A stretch of DNA of 64,000 nt from Rhodanobacter sp. Soil772 (GCF_001428385.1 NZ_LMSK01000001.1:249355-313354), one strand, 5' to 3'. Positions 11,178 through 19,895 are shown, counted from the stretch's first letter. A program made the numbers and translations. Notes: generated from the letters alone by a model not told the origin.

Positions 11178-11663
11178 ATGAAGCTCGCTTCGCCTGCCTT
11201 GCTTGCGCTGTGTCTGTGGGGTCTCGGTTTTAACGTGGCCGCGCAGGCGGTGGCGCAGAGCGGATCTGCGCCGACTGCCTACGATCGCGCGCTGGCGCAA
11301 CGCCTTGGCGCCGACGCGCACGGGATGCGCAGTTATGTACTGGTGATCCTGAAGACGGGACCGACGAAGGTACCCGAAGGGGATCGGCGCAAGGCGATGT
11401 TCGCCGGACACTTCGCCAACATCGAACGTCTGGCCGCCGCGGGCAAGCTGGTCATGGCCGGACCGTTTTCGAAAGATCCCGACGGCTGGCGCGGGCTGTT
11501 CCTGCTGGCCGTGGACGATCTCGAAGAAGCCCGGCGCCTGACCGTCACCGATCCGGTCATCGTCAACGGCGAGATGGTCGCCGAGTACCACCCGTGGTAC
11601 GGCTCCGCGGCCGCGATGATGATCCCGGAGATCCACAAGGCACTGACGCCGCCGGCGAACTGA
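11178..11663 (+). CDS. Exported YciI-like domain protein
   Basis: A 161-residue protein. A signal peptide (MKLASPALLALCLWGLGFNV) precedes a YciI-like ferredoxin fold domain: SYVLVILKTGP, GHFANIERLAAAGKLVMAGPF, the turn DGWRGLFLLAV and MVAEYHPW. The family has a conserved His in the GH-x2 motif and an Asp near it thought to be catalytic; both have counterparts here. Its reaction is not known. The ATG at 11178 has CAGGAG upstream. Export is unusual for this family, which is mostly cytoplasmic. Confidence 0.8.
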   Translation: MKLASPALLALCLWGLGFNVAAQAVAQSGSAPTAYDRALAQRLGADAHGMRSYVLVILKTGPTKVPEGDRRKAMFAGHFANIERLAAAGKLVMAGPFSKDPDGWRGLFLLAVDDLEEARRLTVTDPVIVNGEMVAEYHPWYGSAAAMMIPEIHKALTPPAN

Positions 11664-11811
11664 ATACCCCGTTCGTTGCGCACCTCGACGTTGCCGCACG
11701 CCGCCTGCAGCGCCCGCGGGTCCATGCCGGCCTGCGGAAATTCGCGCGGCCGTGATGCGCTGTGGTGGCACCATGGACATTGCGTGACCCATCCATGCGG
11801 GGAGTAACGGC

Positions 11812-11877
11812 ATGACCTTCTATCCGTTTGCATTGTCGATCGCCAGCACGTTGCCGCTCGCGGTGGCCGCGTCATGA
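11812..11877 (+). CDS. Possible 21-residue leader peptide coupled to the reductase gene
   Basis: A short frame (MTFYPFALSIASTLPLAVAA plus Ser) with its own GGGGAGTAAC ribosome site. Its stop overlaps the ATG of the next gene as ATGA. The peptide is hydrophobic with no charge. The downstream gene has no strong ribosome site of its own, so this frame may serve for translational coupling or as a leader. It has no Cys or run of a rare codon that would point to attenuation. It could be chance. Confidence 0.4.
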   Translation: MTFYPFALSIASTLPLAVAAS

Positions 11878-13244
11878 GCCGCCGGTTCGACGCGATCATC
11901 GTCGGCGCGGGCCAGGCCGGCCCGCCGCTGGCGAACCGGCTGACCCGGGCCGGCCAGTCGGTAGCGCTGGTCGAGCGCAAGCTGTTCGGCGGCACCTGCG
12001 TCAACACCGGCTGCATGCCGACCAAGACCTTGGTCGCCAGTGCACGCGCCGCGCACATGGCCCGTCGCGCGGCCGATTTCGGCGTGGTGCTGGCGGGCGC
12101 GGTGGGCATCGACATGGCCAGGGTGAAGTCGCGTGCCGACACCGTCATCGCCAACGCGCGCCACGGCGTGCGCGCGTGGCTGGATGGCATGGACGGCTGC
12201 ACGGTGATCGAAGGTCATGCGCGGTTCGAGGATGCGCAAACCCTGCGCGTGGGCGACGAACGGCTCAGCGCGCCGCAGATCTTCTTGAATGTCGGCGGCC
12301 GCGCGGCGGTGCCGGACCTGCCCGGCCTGCACGACATCCCGTACCTCACCAACACCTCGATCCTGGGCCTGGACCGCGTGCCGGCGCATCTGCTGATCGT
12401 GGGCGGCAGCTACATCGGGCTGGAATATGCGCAGATGTACCGCCGCTTCGGCGCCCGCGTCACCGTGGTGGAAAAAGGCCCGCACCTGATCGGGCGCGAG
12501 GACGAGGACGTGTCGACGGCGGTGCGCGGGATCCTGGAAGGCGAAGGCATCGACGTTCGCACCGGTGTCGCCGATCTCGCGTTCGCGGGCGAAGGCGAAA
12601 CGCTCGCGGTGACGGTCGACGGCGAGCGGCTCGCCTGCAGCCACGTGCTGGTGGCGGTGGGACGCGTGCCGAACACCGGCGACCTCGGCCTCGAGAAGGC
12701 CGGCGTGGCGACGGATGCGCGCGGCTACATCAGCGTCGACGATGAGCTGCGCACGAACGTGCCCGGCATCTGGGCGCTGGGCGACTGCAACGGCCGCGGC
12801 GCGTTCACGCATACCGCGTACAACGACTTCGAGATGGTTGCGGCGAACCTGCTCGATGGCGAGCATCGCCGGCTCAGCGAGCGCGTCAGCGGCTACGCGC
12901 TGTACATCGACCCGCCGCTGGGCCGCGTCGGCATCAGCGAGGCGCAGGCGCGCGAGCGCGGGCGTCCGTTCCTGGTCGGCAAGCGGCCGATGAGCCGGGT
13001 CGGCCGCGCGGTGGAGAAGGACGAGACGCAGGGCTTCATGAAGGTGATCGTCGATGCCGAAACGAAGGCGATCCTCGGCGCCGCGATCCTCGGCAGCGAT
13101 GGCGACGAGGCGATCCACGGCATCATCGACATGATGAGCGTGGGCGCCACCGCCACCCAGCTGCAGCACACGGTGCCGATCCACCCGACCGTATCGGAAC
13201 TGATCCCCACGCTGATCGCGGAAGCGCAGGCAGCGGGCGGGTAG
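11874..13244 (+). CDS. FAD-dependent pyridine nucleotide-disulfide oxidoreductase (mercuric reductase-like)
   Basis: A 456-residue class I flavoprotein disulfide reductase. The FAD-binding motif DAIIVGAGQAGPPLANRL is at the N terminus. The redox-active pair appears as GGTCVNTGCMPTKTLVASAR, the NAD(P) loop as IVGGSYIGLEYAQMYRRFG, and the second FAD motif as GIWALGDCNGRGAFTHTAYND. The C-terminal dimer domain ends with the catalytic base motif HPTVSEL. It lacks the N-terminal HMA domain and C-terminal Cys pair of true MerA, and no mer gene is near, so mercury reduction is doubtful. It is coupled to a short upstream frame by an ATGA overlap. Confidence 0.9.
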   Translation: MSRRFDAIIVGAGQAGPPLANRLTRAGQSVALVERKLFGGTCVNTGCMPTKTLVASARAAHMARRAADFGVVLAGAVGIDMARVKSRADTVIANARHGVRAWLDGMDGCTVIEGHARFEDAQTLRVGDERLSAPQIFLNVGGRAAVPDLPGLHDIPYLTNTSILGLDRVPAHLLIVGGSYIGLEYAQMYRRFGARVTVVEKGPHLIGREDEDVSTAVRGILEGEGIDVRTGVADLAFAGEGETLAVTVDGERLACSHVLVAVGRVPNTGDLGLEKAGVATDARGYISVDDELRTNVPGIWALGDCNGRGAFTHTAYNDFEMVAANLLDGEHRRLSERVSGYALYIDPPLGRVGISEAQARERGRPFLVGKRPMSRVGRAVEKDETQGFMKVIVDAETKAILGAAILGSDGDEAIHGIIDMMSVGATATQLQHTVPIHPTVSELIPTLIAEAQAAGG

Positions 13245-13354
13245 GGCCCATTGCCGTTGCCTGGCAGGATCGCCTTGTCCAAATCGCGGGGCCTCGCGCG
13301 TCATAGGCATGGCGGAGCATGCTGCCCGCCGATCACCCGGAACGGAGAATCACG

Positions 13355-13702
13355 ATGCAATATCTACTGATGCTGTATGCGGAGGAAGGCGGCTGGTCGC
13401 GCATGTCGCCGGCCGAACAGGAGCAGGGCGTTGCGGCTTACGGGGCCTATACGCAGGCGTTGAAGACGGCGGGCGCGCTGGTCGGGTCGAACCGCCTGCA
13501 AGGCAGCGCGACCGCGACCACCGTGCGCGTGGCGAACAACAAGTCGCAGGTGCTGGACGGCCCCTATGCGGACTCCAAGGAGCAACTGGCCGGCTACTAC
13601 CTCATCGACGTGGCCGATCTGGACGCCGCGCTAGCCTGGGCGGCGCGCTGCCCGGCCGCGAGTCACGGCATTGTCGAAGTGCGGCCGGTCTGGAGCATGT
13701 AG
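13355..13702 (+). CDS. DGPF (YCII-related) protein, partner of the ECF42 sigma factor
   Basis: A 115-residue protein that begins MQYLLMLYAEEGGW and has the family block VLDGPYADSKEQLAGYYLIDV, with DGP/F as the name-giving site. DGPF proteins are the typical genomic neighbours of ECF42 sigma factors; their own biochemical role is not clear. CGGAG precedes the ATG. The next gene, a sigma factor, starts 1 nt after this stop, so the two form an operon with close coupling. Confidence 0.9.
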   Translation: MQYLLMLYAEEGGWSRMSPAEQEQGVAAYGAYTQALKTAGALVGSNRLQGSATATTVRVANNKSQVLDGPYADSKEQLAGYYLIDVADLDAALAWAARCPAASHGIVEVRPVWSM

Positions 13703-13703
13703 G

Positions 13704-14954
13704 TTGGATCGCACCGCGCAGGCGCGTCGTGCGGCGGATGCGGTGGCCCGCCGCAGCTACGGCAAGCTTGTCGCCTTCCTGGCCGCTGCCATGCGCGACA
13801 TGGCCGCGGCCGAGGATGCCTTGTCCGAAGCGTTTGCCGCGGCCCTGGCGGACTGGCCGCGCAACGGCTGCCCCGCGAATCCGGAGGCCTGGCTGCTGAC
13901 CGTTGCCAGACGCAAGGGGATCGACAGGTTTCGGCAGCATCGCAACGGCGAGGCGGCGGCCGTGCAGTTGCAGGTTCTGGCGGAGATCGGCGAGAGCGCG
14001 TCGGCGGAAGGGGATGACGCGGCGATCCCGGATCGGCGCCTCGCGCTGCTGTTTGCCTGTGCGCATCCGGCCATCGATGCCGGCATCCGCGCGCCGTTGA
14101 TGCTGCAGGCAGTACTCGGGCTGGATGCGAAGGCCATCGCCGCGGCCTTCCTCGCCTCACCGGTGGCCATGGGCAAGCGGCTGGGGCGGGCGAAGCAGAA
14201 GATCCGGCAGGCCGGCATTCCCTTTGTCGTGCCGGCGCGCGACGAACTGGCCGGGCGGCTGGACGGCGTGCTGGAAGCCATCTACGCCGCCTTCGCGGAA
14301 GGCTGGAGCGATCCCGGCGGCACCGACGCGATTCGTCGCGACCTCACTGCGGAGGCGTTGTTCCTCGCCAGGCTGGTCGCCGAGTTGCTGCCGCAGGAGC
14401 CGGAGGCGCTGGGCCTGCTGGCCTGCATGCTGCATGCGGAAGCACGCCGTTGCGCGCGCCGCACGGCGAAAGGCGACTACGTGCCGCTGGCCGCGCAGGA
14501 TGTCGCGCTGTGGGATGCGGCGATGATCGACGAAGCCGAGGCCCTGCTGTTGCGCGCCAGCAGGCTGGGTCGCATCGGCCGCTACCAGCTCGAAGCCGCG
14601 CTGCAGTCGGCACATGTCGAGCGTTGCCGCAGCGGCCGCACCGACTGGACGCCGGAGGTGCAGATCTACGACGCGTTGCTGGCGCTCTGCGGCTCGCCGG
14701 TGGTCGCGCTCAACCGCGCGCTGGCCATCGCGGAGCTGAAGGGTCCGGAGGCTGCGCTCGAGATCATGGACGCGCTCGCCGCCGATGGCCGGCTCGTCGA
14801 TTACCAGCCTTACTGGGCGGCACGGGCGGCGTTGCTGGCCAGGACGCACGCCTACCGCGACGCGCGGCACGCCTTCGACGTCGCGATCGGTCTTGCCGGC
14901 GACCCGGCCGTGCGCCGTTTCCTGCAGGATCGCCAAGCCGCGTTGCCGCACTGA
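13704..14954 (+). CDS. ECF42-type RNA polymerase sigma factor with C-terminal helical extension
   Basis: A 416-residue protein. The N-terminal half has sigma region 2 (EDALSEAFAAALADWPRNG, AWLLTVARRKGIDRFRQHR) and sigma region 4 (PVAMGKRLGRAKQKIR). The C-terminal half is a TPR-like/SnoaL-free helical domain (VVALNRALAIAEL, YWAARAALLARTHAYRDARHAF), the hallmark of group ECF42. These work without a classical anti-sigma factor; the C-terminal domain is thought to control activity. The TTG start at 13704 has GGAG 8 nt upstream; an earlier TTG at 13671 overlaps the DGPF gene. Promoters of the group often lie before the DGPF gene. Confidence 0.88.
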   Translation: MDRTAQARRAADAVARRSYGKLVAFLAAAMRDMAAAEDALSEAFAAALADWPRNGCPANPEAWLLTVARRKGIDRFRQHRNGEAAAVQLQVLAEIGESASAEGDDAAIPDRRLALLFACAHPAIDAGIRAPLMLQAVLGLDAKAIAAAFLASPVAMGKRLGRAKQKIRQAGIPFVVPARDELAGRLDGVLEAIYAAFAEGWSDPGGTDAIRRDLTAEALFLARLVAELLPQEPEALGLLACMLHAEARRCARRTAKGDYVPLAAQDVALWDAAMIDEAEALLLRASRLGRIGRYQLEAALQSAHVERCRSGRTDWTPEVQIYDALLALCGSPVVALNRALAIAELKGPEAALEIMDALAADGRLVDYQPYWAARAALLARTHAYRDARHAFDVAIGLAGDPAVRRFLQDRQAALPH

Positions 14955-14988
14955 GCCGGGTGCGCTGCGAAGGGAGCCCGACGGGAGG

Positions 14989-15402
14989 TCAGGCGTTTCC
15001 CCGCTGCGTCTTTGCCGCGGCCTCGCCGGTTTCCCCGATCGCGCCGCACTCGACCGCCTGCTGCAGCCGCTGCACCTCTTCGAGTATGCCCATGAAGCGG
15101 CGGCCGAACGGCGTCAGTCGGTATTCCACCTCGACCGGCGGTTTCTCGCCGTGCACGGTGCGGTGCATGATGCCGAAGCGGGTCATCTTGCGCAGGCGCT
15201 CGTTCATCACCTTGGCGGAGAGCCCCGTGCAGGCGCGCAGCAGCGCGCTGGGGCGATGGTTTCCTTCCGCGCAGAGCTGCAGCAGCCGGATCGACCATTT
15301 GCAGCCGACGATGCTTTCGACCATCGAGGCGACGGGAACGGGCGCAGGAGCGGCGTTCGCCGTGTCCGGCCGCCTGCTGGCTGCAAATTCGTGTTCGCCC
15401 AT
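14989..15402 (-). CDS. HxlR-family winged-helix transcriptional regulator
   Basis: A 137-residue DNA-binding protein. The HxlR core includes the region SIVGCKWSIRLLQLCAEGNH near residues 30-50, with the Cys-Lys-Trp start of the first helix. It continues with RPSALLRACTGLSAKVMNERLRKM as the helix-turn-helix and VEVEYRLTPFGRRFMGIL as the wing and last helix. HxlR regulators often sense reactive electrophiles or redox stress through that Cys. It is divergent from the protoglobin gene with 118 nt between, so it probably controls that gene and itself. Confidence 0.9.
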   Translation of the reverse strand: MGEHEFAASRRPDTANAAPAPVPVASMVESIVGCKWSIRLLQLCAEGNHRPSALLRACTGLSAKVMNERLRKMTRFGIMHRTVHGEKPPVEVEYRLTPFGRRFMGILEEVQRLQQAVECGAIGETGEAAAKTQRGNA

Positions 15403-15405
15403 GTC

Positions 15406-15418
15406 GTAACCACCTTAC
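15406..15418. promoter_or_regulatory. Candidate HxlR operator in the divergent intergenic region
   Basis: The 13-nt element GTAACCACCTTAC is an inverted repeat (GTAA, 5-nt spacer, TTAC) placed 3 nt upstream of the HxlR start codon, overlapping its ribosome site. HxlR regulators bind short imperfect dyads in such places. The match is short and could be chance. Confidence 0.3.
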
Positions 15419-15520
15419 CGAAAAGTGCCTTCCTGACGCGCGCCGGTGCCGTCGCTAGAGTCCGTGGCCACGGAGCGCAAGCCTGCGCCCCGAACCCGGC
15501 GCAATCAGAGGAGCCAGGCT

Positions 15521-16117
15521 ATGAAAGAAACCCATGCCATTCCCGGATACACCTTCGGCACCAGTGCGATCGCGCGTTCTCCGGTGACGCCCGGTGACTT
15601 CGAGTTGATGAAGAGGAGCATCCTGTTCGACGACGAGGACGTCAAGTATCTGCGCCTTTCGCGCGGCATCGTGGCGGATCAGGTCGAGGCGATCCTCGAC
15701 GTCTGGTACGGCTTCGTCGGCTCGCAGCCGCACCTGCTGGCGTCCTTCTCCGGCCGGGTCGACGGCAAGCCGCTGGGCAATTATCTCGGCGCCGTGCGCA
15801 AGCGCTTCGGCCAGTGGATCCTCGACACGGCCGCCGCCGAATACGACCAGCGCTGGCTCGACTACCAGCACGAGATCGGCCTGCGCCACCATCACGCGAA
15901 GAAGAACCGCACCGATGGCGCTACCTCGACCGCCGTCGTGCCTTTCCGCGACCTGTTTCCGCTGATCTACCCGGTGACCTTCACGCTCAGGCCGTTCCTC
16001 GCCAGCAAGGGGCACGCCGCCGGGGAGGTGGAGAAAATGTACGCCGCGTGGCTGAAGTCGTGCCTGCTGCAGATGACGCTGTGGACCTACCCGTACATCA
16101 GGGACGGAGATTTCTGA
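15521..16117 (+). CDS. Protoglobin
   Basis: A 198-residue haem protein of the protoglobin family. It begins with IPGYTFGTSAIARSPVTPGD, the N-terminal motif of these proteins. The haem-proximal region includes DYQHEIGLRHHHAKKNRTDG. Protoglobins bind O2, CO and NO; here a stand-alone domain without a signalling output. The ATG at 15521 has AGAGGAG upstream. The stop overlaps the next start as TGATG, so the redoxin gene is translationally coupled. The HxlR regulator lies divergently upstream. Confidence 0.9.
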   Translation: MKETHAIPGYTFGTSAIARSPVTPGDFELMKRSILFDDEDVKYLRLSRGIVADQVEAILDVWYGFVGSQPHLLASFSGRVDGKPLGNYLGAVRKRFGQWILDTAAAEYDQRWLDYQHEIGLRHHHAKKNRTDGATSTAVVPFRDLFPLIYPVTFTLRPFLASKGHAAGEVEKMYAAWLKSCLLQMTLWTYPYIRDGDF

Positions 16118-16683
16118 TGGCGCCGGAACCGGCCCCTGAGTGGCGCACCAGCGCCTGGCTGAATACCCCCGAGCCGCTGAGCCTCGGGGGCTTCCGCGGG
16201 CGGGTGGTGTTGCTGCACGCCTTCCAGATGCTCTGCCCGGGCTGCGTGGCGCACGGCATCCCGCAGGCGCAACGCGTGGCGAAGCTGTTCGAGGGCGCGC
16301 CGCTGGCCGTGGTCGGCTTGCACACGGTGTTCGAGCATCACGCGGCGATGGGGGCGGAGTCGCTGCGCGCGTTCCTGTACGAGTACCGCGTACCGTTTCC
16401 CGTCGGCATCGACGCGCCCGGCCCGGCCGGCGATCCGATCCCCCGCACCATGCGCGCGTACGCCATGCAGGGCACGCCGACCACGATCCTGATCGACGCG
16501 CAGGGGCGCCTGCGCCGCCAGGTGTTCGGCGTGCACGACGACCTGCTGCTCGGCGCGGAAATCGGCAGCTTGCTGGCGGAGATGGAGCAGCAACGCCTGG
16601 ACGCGACGGACGCGGCGGGGCATTGCACCGATGGCCGCTGCGAGGTGGGTGCCGGGGCGGCGACGCGGGATCGGCTTTCGTAG
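16117..16683 (+). CDS. Thioredoxin-fold redoxin with CPGC site
   Basis: A 188-residue protein of the AhpC/TSA-redoxin type. RVVLLHAFQMLCPGCVAHGI carries a C-x2-C site, and GTPTTILIDAQGRLRRQVFG is the cis-Pro thioredoxin block. The C-terminal end has another Cys pair (HCTDGRCEVG), which may bind metal or exchange with the active site. No signal peptide is seen, so it should be cytoplasmic. Its start overlaps the protoglobin stop (TGATG). The pair probably serves a redox or gas-stress response under the HxlR regulator. Confidence 0.85.
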   Translation: MAPEPAPEWRTSAWLNTPEPLSLGGFRGRVVLLHAFQMLCPGCVAHGIPQAQRVAKLFEGAPLAVVGLHTVFEHHAAMGAESLRAFLYEYRVPFPVGIDAPGPAGDPIPRTMRAYAMQGTPTTILIDAQGRLRRQVFGVHDDLLLGAEIGSLLAEMEQQRLDATDAAGHCTDGRCEVGAGAATRDRLS

Positions 16684-16860
16684 AAGCGCATGGGTGCGTC
16701 GCTGCGGGCGGGCCGTGTCGATCCGGTCGCAGAGATGACCGCGGCCGGCGTGCTGCTGGGTACCGCGGGGCTGCGGCCGACGGCCGAGGGCGCGCCCAAG
16801 CCGTGAGCCCGCGCACCGCTGCTGCGGGATGGAGGCGATCGGGCCTCCATCCCCTTGCGC

Positions 16861-17571
16861 TCAGTACTCGAGTTTCGGATACCAGTCCGTGCCGCGCCCC
16901 TCGGGCGTCATGTCGAGGATGGTCCACAGCGGCATCAGGTCGGGTGCGCCGCGCGGGTCCTGGCCGGGGTCGGCGCTCTCGAAGCCCATCTCGCCGCTCC
17001 AGAAATGGCGGATCGTGCCGTCGCGGCGGGTGAACACGTTGAGTGCGGCCTGGTCGCCGTCGCCGCCGTCAGTGTCGATGGCGAAGTAGTCGCGGCTGTA
17101 GGCACTGTCGATGTCCGAATACAGTTTGAGGTCGTGCCAACCGCGTTCGTTCTTGAACGCGACCAGGCGTTCGATCGGCGAACGCGCGACCACGGCCAGC
17201 GCCACGCGCTGGTCGACGTCGCGCGCCTCGCCGTCCCATGCGCTCAGCAGCGAGGTGCACATCGGGCAGGGCCGCGCGCGCTGCGGGCCGAACATGTAGC
17301 TGTAGACGACCAGGGTTTGCTTGCCGCCGAACAGGCCGGCGAAATCGAGCGGCCCGCGTTCGCCCTGGAAGCGGTAGTCGCCGCTCACCTCGCCGCCGGG
17401 CGGCAGCGCGCGGCGCTGTTCGGCGACGCGCTCGATGTGCCGGCGCAACTCGATCTCCTCGGCGAGCAGGGCGGTGCGCGCGCGGCGGTAGTCGTCGCTT
17501 TCGCTGGGAAAGCGCATGCGGTTGCGCCCGGCCAGTTCGGTGGCGGGCACGAGGGCAGGGATGTGCGTCAT
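16861..17571 (-). CDS. DUF899 family thioredoxin-like protein
   Basis: A 236-residue protein of the DUF899 family. The N-terminal helices (LRRHIERVAEQRRALPPGG) precede a thioredoxin-like part with FGGKQTLVVYSYMFGPQR and PCPMCTSLLSAWDG. The C-terminal block includes FTRRDGTIRHFWSGEMGF. The C-x2-C motif (CPMC) fits a redox role, but the function of the family is not established. The ATG at 17571 has GGAG upstream. It is the last gene of a minus-strand run with the VOC, MFS and DUF3224 genes. Confidence 0.88.
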   Translation of the reverse strand: MTHIPALVPATELAGRNRMRFPSESDDYRRARTALLAEEIELRRHIERVAEQRRALPPGGEVSGDYRFQGERGPLDFAGLFGGKQTLVVYSYMFGPQRARPCPMCTSLLSAWDGEARDVDQRVALAVVARSPIERLVAFKNERGWHDLKLYSDIDSAYSRDYFAIDTDGGDGDQAALNVFTRRDGTIRHFWSGEMGFESADPGQDPRGAPDLMPLWTILDMTPEGRGTDWYPKLEY

Positions 17572-17704
17572 GGCTGGTCTCCGGTGGGGCTTTGCGTGGG
17601 CAGGGATCTTTCCCTGGCGACGAACAGCGCCGCAGGAAATCGACACCCACACGAAGACCCGGCCGGGCAAGGGCAGCAGCTTGAACGAGGCCCGGCGTAC
17701 GGCG

Positions 17705-18097
17705 TCAGGGTTTCTCGACGACGCTCCCGATGGCTTGCCCGAATGCCAGCAGGTTGCCATCCGGGACGAGCACCAGCAGCTCGCGCTGGCCGTAGGGTTT
17801 GTCGGCGGGGCCGTGCACGTCGGCGGGCGGCAAGCTGTCGAGCTGCGGTTTCAATTCGGCATACAGCGCATCGACGTCGCGCACGTCCACGTAGTAGGCG
17901 AAGCGACGGTTGCCCGGTGGCACCGCGTACTCGCCCTTGCTCTCCATGATGCGCAGGCCGGCCGTTTCGCGCTCGATGTAGGCGTAGCCGGGCGCGCGCA
18001 GCAAGGTGCGGAAGCCGAGGACGCCATTGAAGAAGCGCAGTGCTTCGTCCAGGTCGGTGACGTGCATGAAGGGCGTGATCTGGATGGTGTTGGACAT
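17705..18097 (-). CDS. VOC-fold (glyoxalase/bleomycin resistance) protein
   Basis: A 130-residue protein with the paired beta-alpha-beta-beta-beta modules of the vicinal oxygen chelate fold: ITPFMHVTDLDEALRFFNGV in the first and RFAYYVDVRDVDALYAELK in the second. A metal site is suggested by His in the first strand and Glu/Asp in REL and PDGNLLAF. The substrate is unknown. CGGAGA precedes the ATG. It belongs to the same-strand run from 19895 to 16861. Confidence 0.88.
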   Translation of the reverse strand: MSNTIQITPFMHVTDLDEALRFFNGVLGFRTLLRAPGYAYIERETAGLRIMESKGEYAVPPGNRRFAYYVDVRDVDALYAELKPQLDSLPPADVHGPADKPYGQRELLVLVPDGNLLAFGQAIGSVVEKP

Positions 18098-18211
18098 GGC
18101 TTCTCCGGGTGGCAGCGCCGATCGGGTCGAGGATAACCGCGACCGATACGGGGAGCAGATGGTTCGCTTGCAGCGGCGAATCGTTGCAGCGGCAAGCGCG
18201 ACGACACGGCG

Positions 18212-19456
18212 TCAGCGCTGCGCAGTCCGGTTCTTGCGCACCCGCTGTGCGACGGGGATCAGCGCGAGCAGCGCCACGATCGCGAAGCCCGCGCCGGCGA
18301 GGAAGGTGGCGCGCGAGCCGAACGCATCCCACAAGCCGCCGGCCACCACGCTGGCCGCCAGCAGGGCCAACCCGCTCACCAGGTTGAACATGCCGTACGC
18401 GGTGCCGCGCAGGTTGGCCGGCGCGGTGTCGGCGACCATCGCGGCAAGCAGACCCTGGGTCATGCCCATGTGCAGGCCCCACAGCGCCACGCCCAGCGCC
18501 AGCCCGGCCAACCCGCCGACGAAGGCCAGTGCCAGATCCGACAGCACCAGCACCACCACGCCCAGCCCCAGCAGCGTGCCGCGATCGTAGCGGTCGGCCA
18601 GCACGCCGATCGGGTAGGACGACAGCGAATACACCACGTTCATCACCACCAGCACCAGCGGGATCAGCGCCAGCGCCAGCCCGAGTTCCTGTGCGCGCAG
18701 CACCAGGAACGCTTCGCTGAAACGGGCCAGGGTGAACACCGCGGCGATCGCCACCACGCCCCAGTACAGGCGCGGCAGACGCGCCAGCTCGGCGCGCGAC
18801 AACGGCGCGCGCGCCCGCTTCATTTCCCTGTCGCCGGGCGCGTCGTGCACGCCGAACAGCACCAGCGCGAATGCGGCGAAGGCCGGCAGCACCGCAACCC
18901 AGAACACCAGCGGGATGTTGTCGGCGGTCAGCCACATCAGCACGATCGCCAGCGCCGGGCCGAGGAACGCGCCCGTGGTGTCGAGCGACTGGCGCAGGCC
19001 GAACGAGGCGCCGCGCAGTTCGGCCGGTGCCAGGTCGGCGATCAGCGCATCGCGCGGCGCGCCGCGGATGCCCTTGCCGATGCGGTCCACGAAGCGCGCC
19101 GTGACCACCCACCCAAGCGTGCTCGCCAGCGGAAAGATCGGTTTGGTGAACGCCGCCAGCCCGTAGCCGATCGCCACCAGCAGCTTGCGCCGGCCCAGCC
19201 AATCGGACAGCGCGCCGGAAAACACCTTGGTGATCGCGGCGGTGGATTCGGCGATGCCCTCGATCAGGCCGACGGCGAGAGCCGAGGCGCCGAGCACGCT
19301 GACCAGGTACACCGGCAGCAGCGCGTGGATCATCTCCGAGGAGATGTCCATCAGCATCGAGACCAGGCCGAGCGCCCAGATGCCTGCCGGAATCCGCCGC
19401 AGCACCGAAGGCGCCCGCGCCGCGGCGCTGCTGGATCCTTCCGTGTGCTGGCTCAT
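18212..19456 (-). CDS. MFS transporter
   Basis: A 414-residue integral membrane protein with about 12 hydrophobic helices. It has the MFS loop motif between helices 2 and 3 (GALSDWLGRRKLL) and its repeat in the second half (GVLADRYDRGTLL). The early SMLMDISSEMIHALLPVYLV and ARFVDRIGKGIRGAPRDALI resemble MFS proteins often labelled multidrug or tetracycline-like exporters. Substrate unknown. I chose the ATG at 19456 because the frame before it is not protein-like. It lies 40 nt after the DUF3224 gene. Confidence 0.9.
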   Translation of the reverse strand: MSQHTEGSSSAAARAPSVLRRIPAGIWALGLVSMLMDISSEMIHALLPVYLVSVLGASALAVGLIEGIAESTAAITKVFSGALSDWLGRRKLLVAIGYGLAAFTKPIFPLASTLGWVVTARFVDRIGKGIRGAPRDALIADLAPAELRGASFGLRQSLDTTGAFLGPALAIVLMWLTADNIPLVFWVAVLPAFAAFALVLFGVHDAPGDREMKRARAPLSRAELARLPRLYWGVVAIAAVFTLARFSEAFLVLRAQELGLALALIPLVLVVMNVVYSLSSYPIGVLADRYDRGTLLGLGVVVLVLSDLALAFVGGLAGLALGVALWGLHMGMTQGLLAAMVADTAPANLRGTAYGMFNLVSGLALLAASVVAGGLWDAFGSRATFLAGAGFAIVALLALIPVAQRVRKNRTAQR

Positions 19457-19496
19457 GGCGGCGCTTCCGGGGATGTCATGGGGCAGGTCAGGCCGC

Positions 19497-19895
19497 TCAG
19501 CGCGCGGGCAGGGCGTAGCCGAGATCGTAGCTGTGCTTGCCGCCGGCAATGGTGATCGTCATCGTGCCGGCGAGGCCGGCCAGTTCGCCGGTGCCGGAAC
19601 CGGGCACCACCACGACGGTCCACTCCTGCGGCGTACCGTCGACCATCAAGGCGCGGTGCACCAGCACGAACGTGCCGCTGCGGCCGTGCAGCTTGCCGGT
19701 GACTTTCTCCAGCGCCACGTAGGCGCCGGATGTCGTGCCGTCGCCCGCAGCCAGCATCTCGCCCTGGCTCGTCGCGTCCAGGTCGCCGTGGAACTGCTTG
19801 TCCAGCGACAGCCGTGCGAGGCCGGAAGCCCGGGCCTGGGGATTGTCGGGAGTCTGTGGAGTGACCTTGACGTCGAAATGGCCGGTGGCATGCAT
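19497..19895 (-). CDS. DUF3224 family protein
   Basis: A 132-residue protein that begins MHATGHFDVKVTPQ. It has the family blocks LDKQFHGDLDATSQGEML and the close GTGELAGLAGTMTITIAGGK. DUF3224 proteins form a small beta-barrel like allene oxide cyclase; the role is not known. CGGAG precedes the ATG. It is the first gene of a likely four-gene minus-strand operon (DUF3224, MFS, VOC, DUF899). Confidence 0.88.
   Translation of the reverse strand: MHATGHFDVKVTPQTPDNPQARASGLARLSLDKQFHGDLDATSQGEMLAAGDGTTSGAYVALEKVTGKLHGRSGTFVLVHRALMVDGTPQEWTVVVVPGSGTGELAGLAGTMTITIAGGKHSYDLGYALPAR

Noticed and set aside
11874-13244. Mercuric reductase
   Set aside because: The C-terminal Cys pair and the HMA domain are missing and no other mer gene is near; only the general disulfide reductase call is safe.
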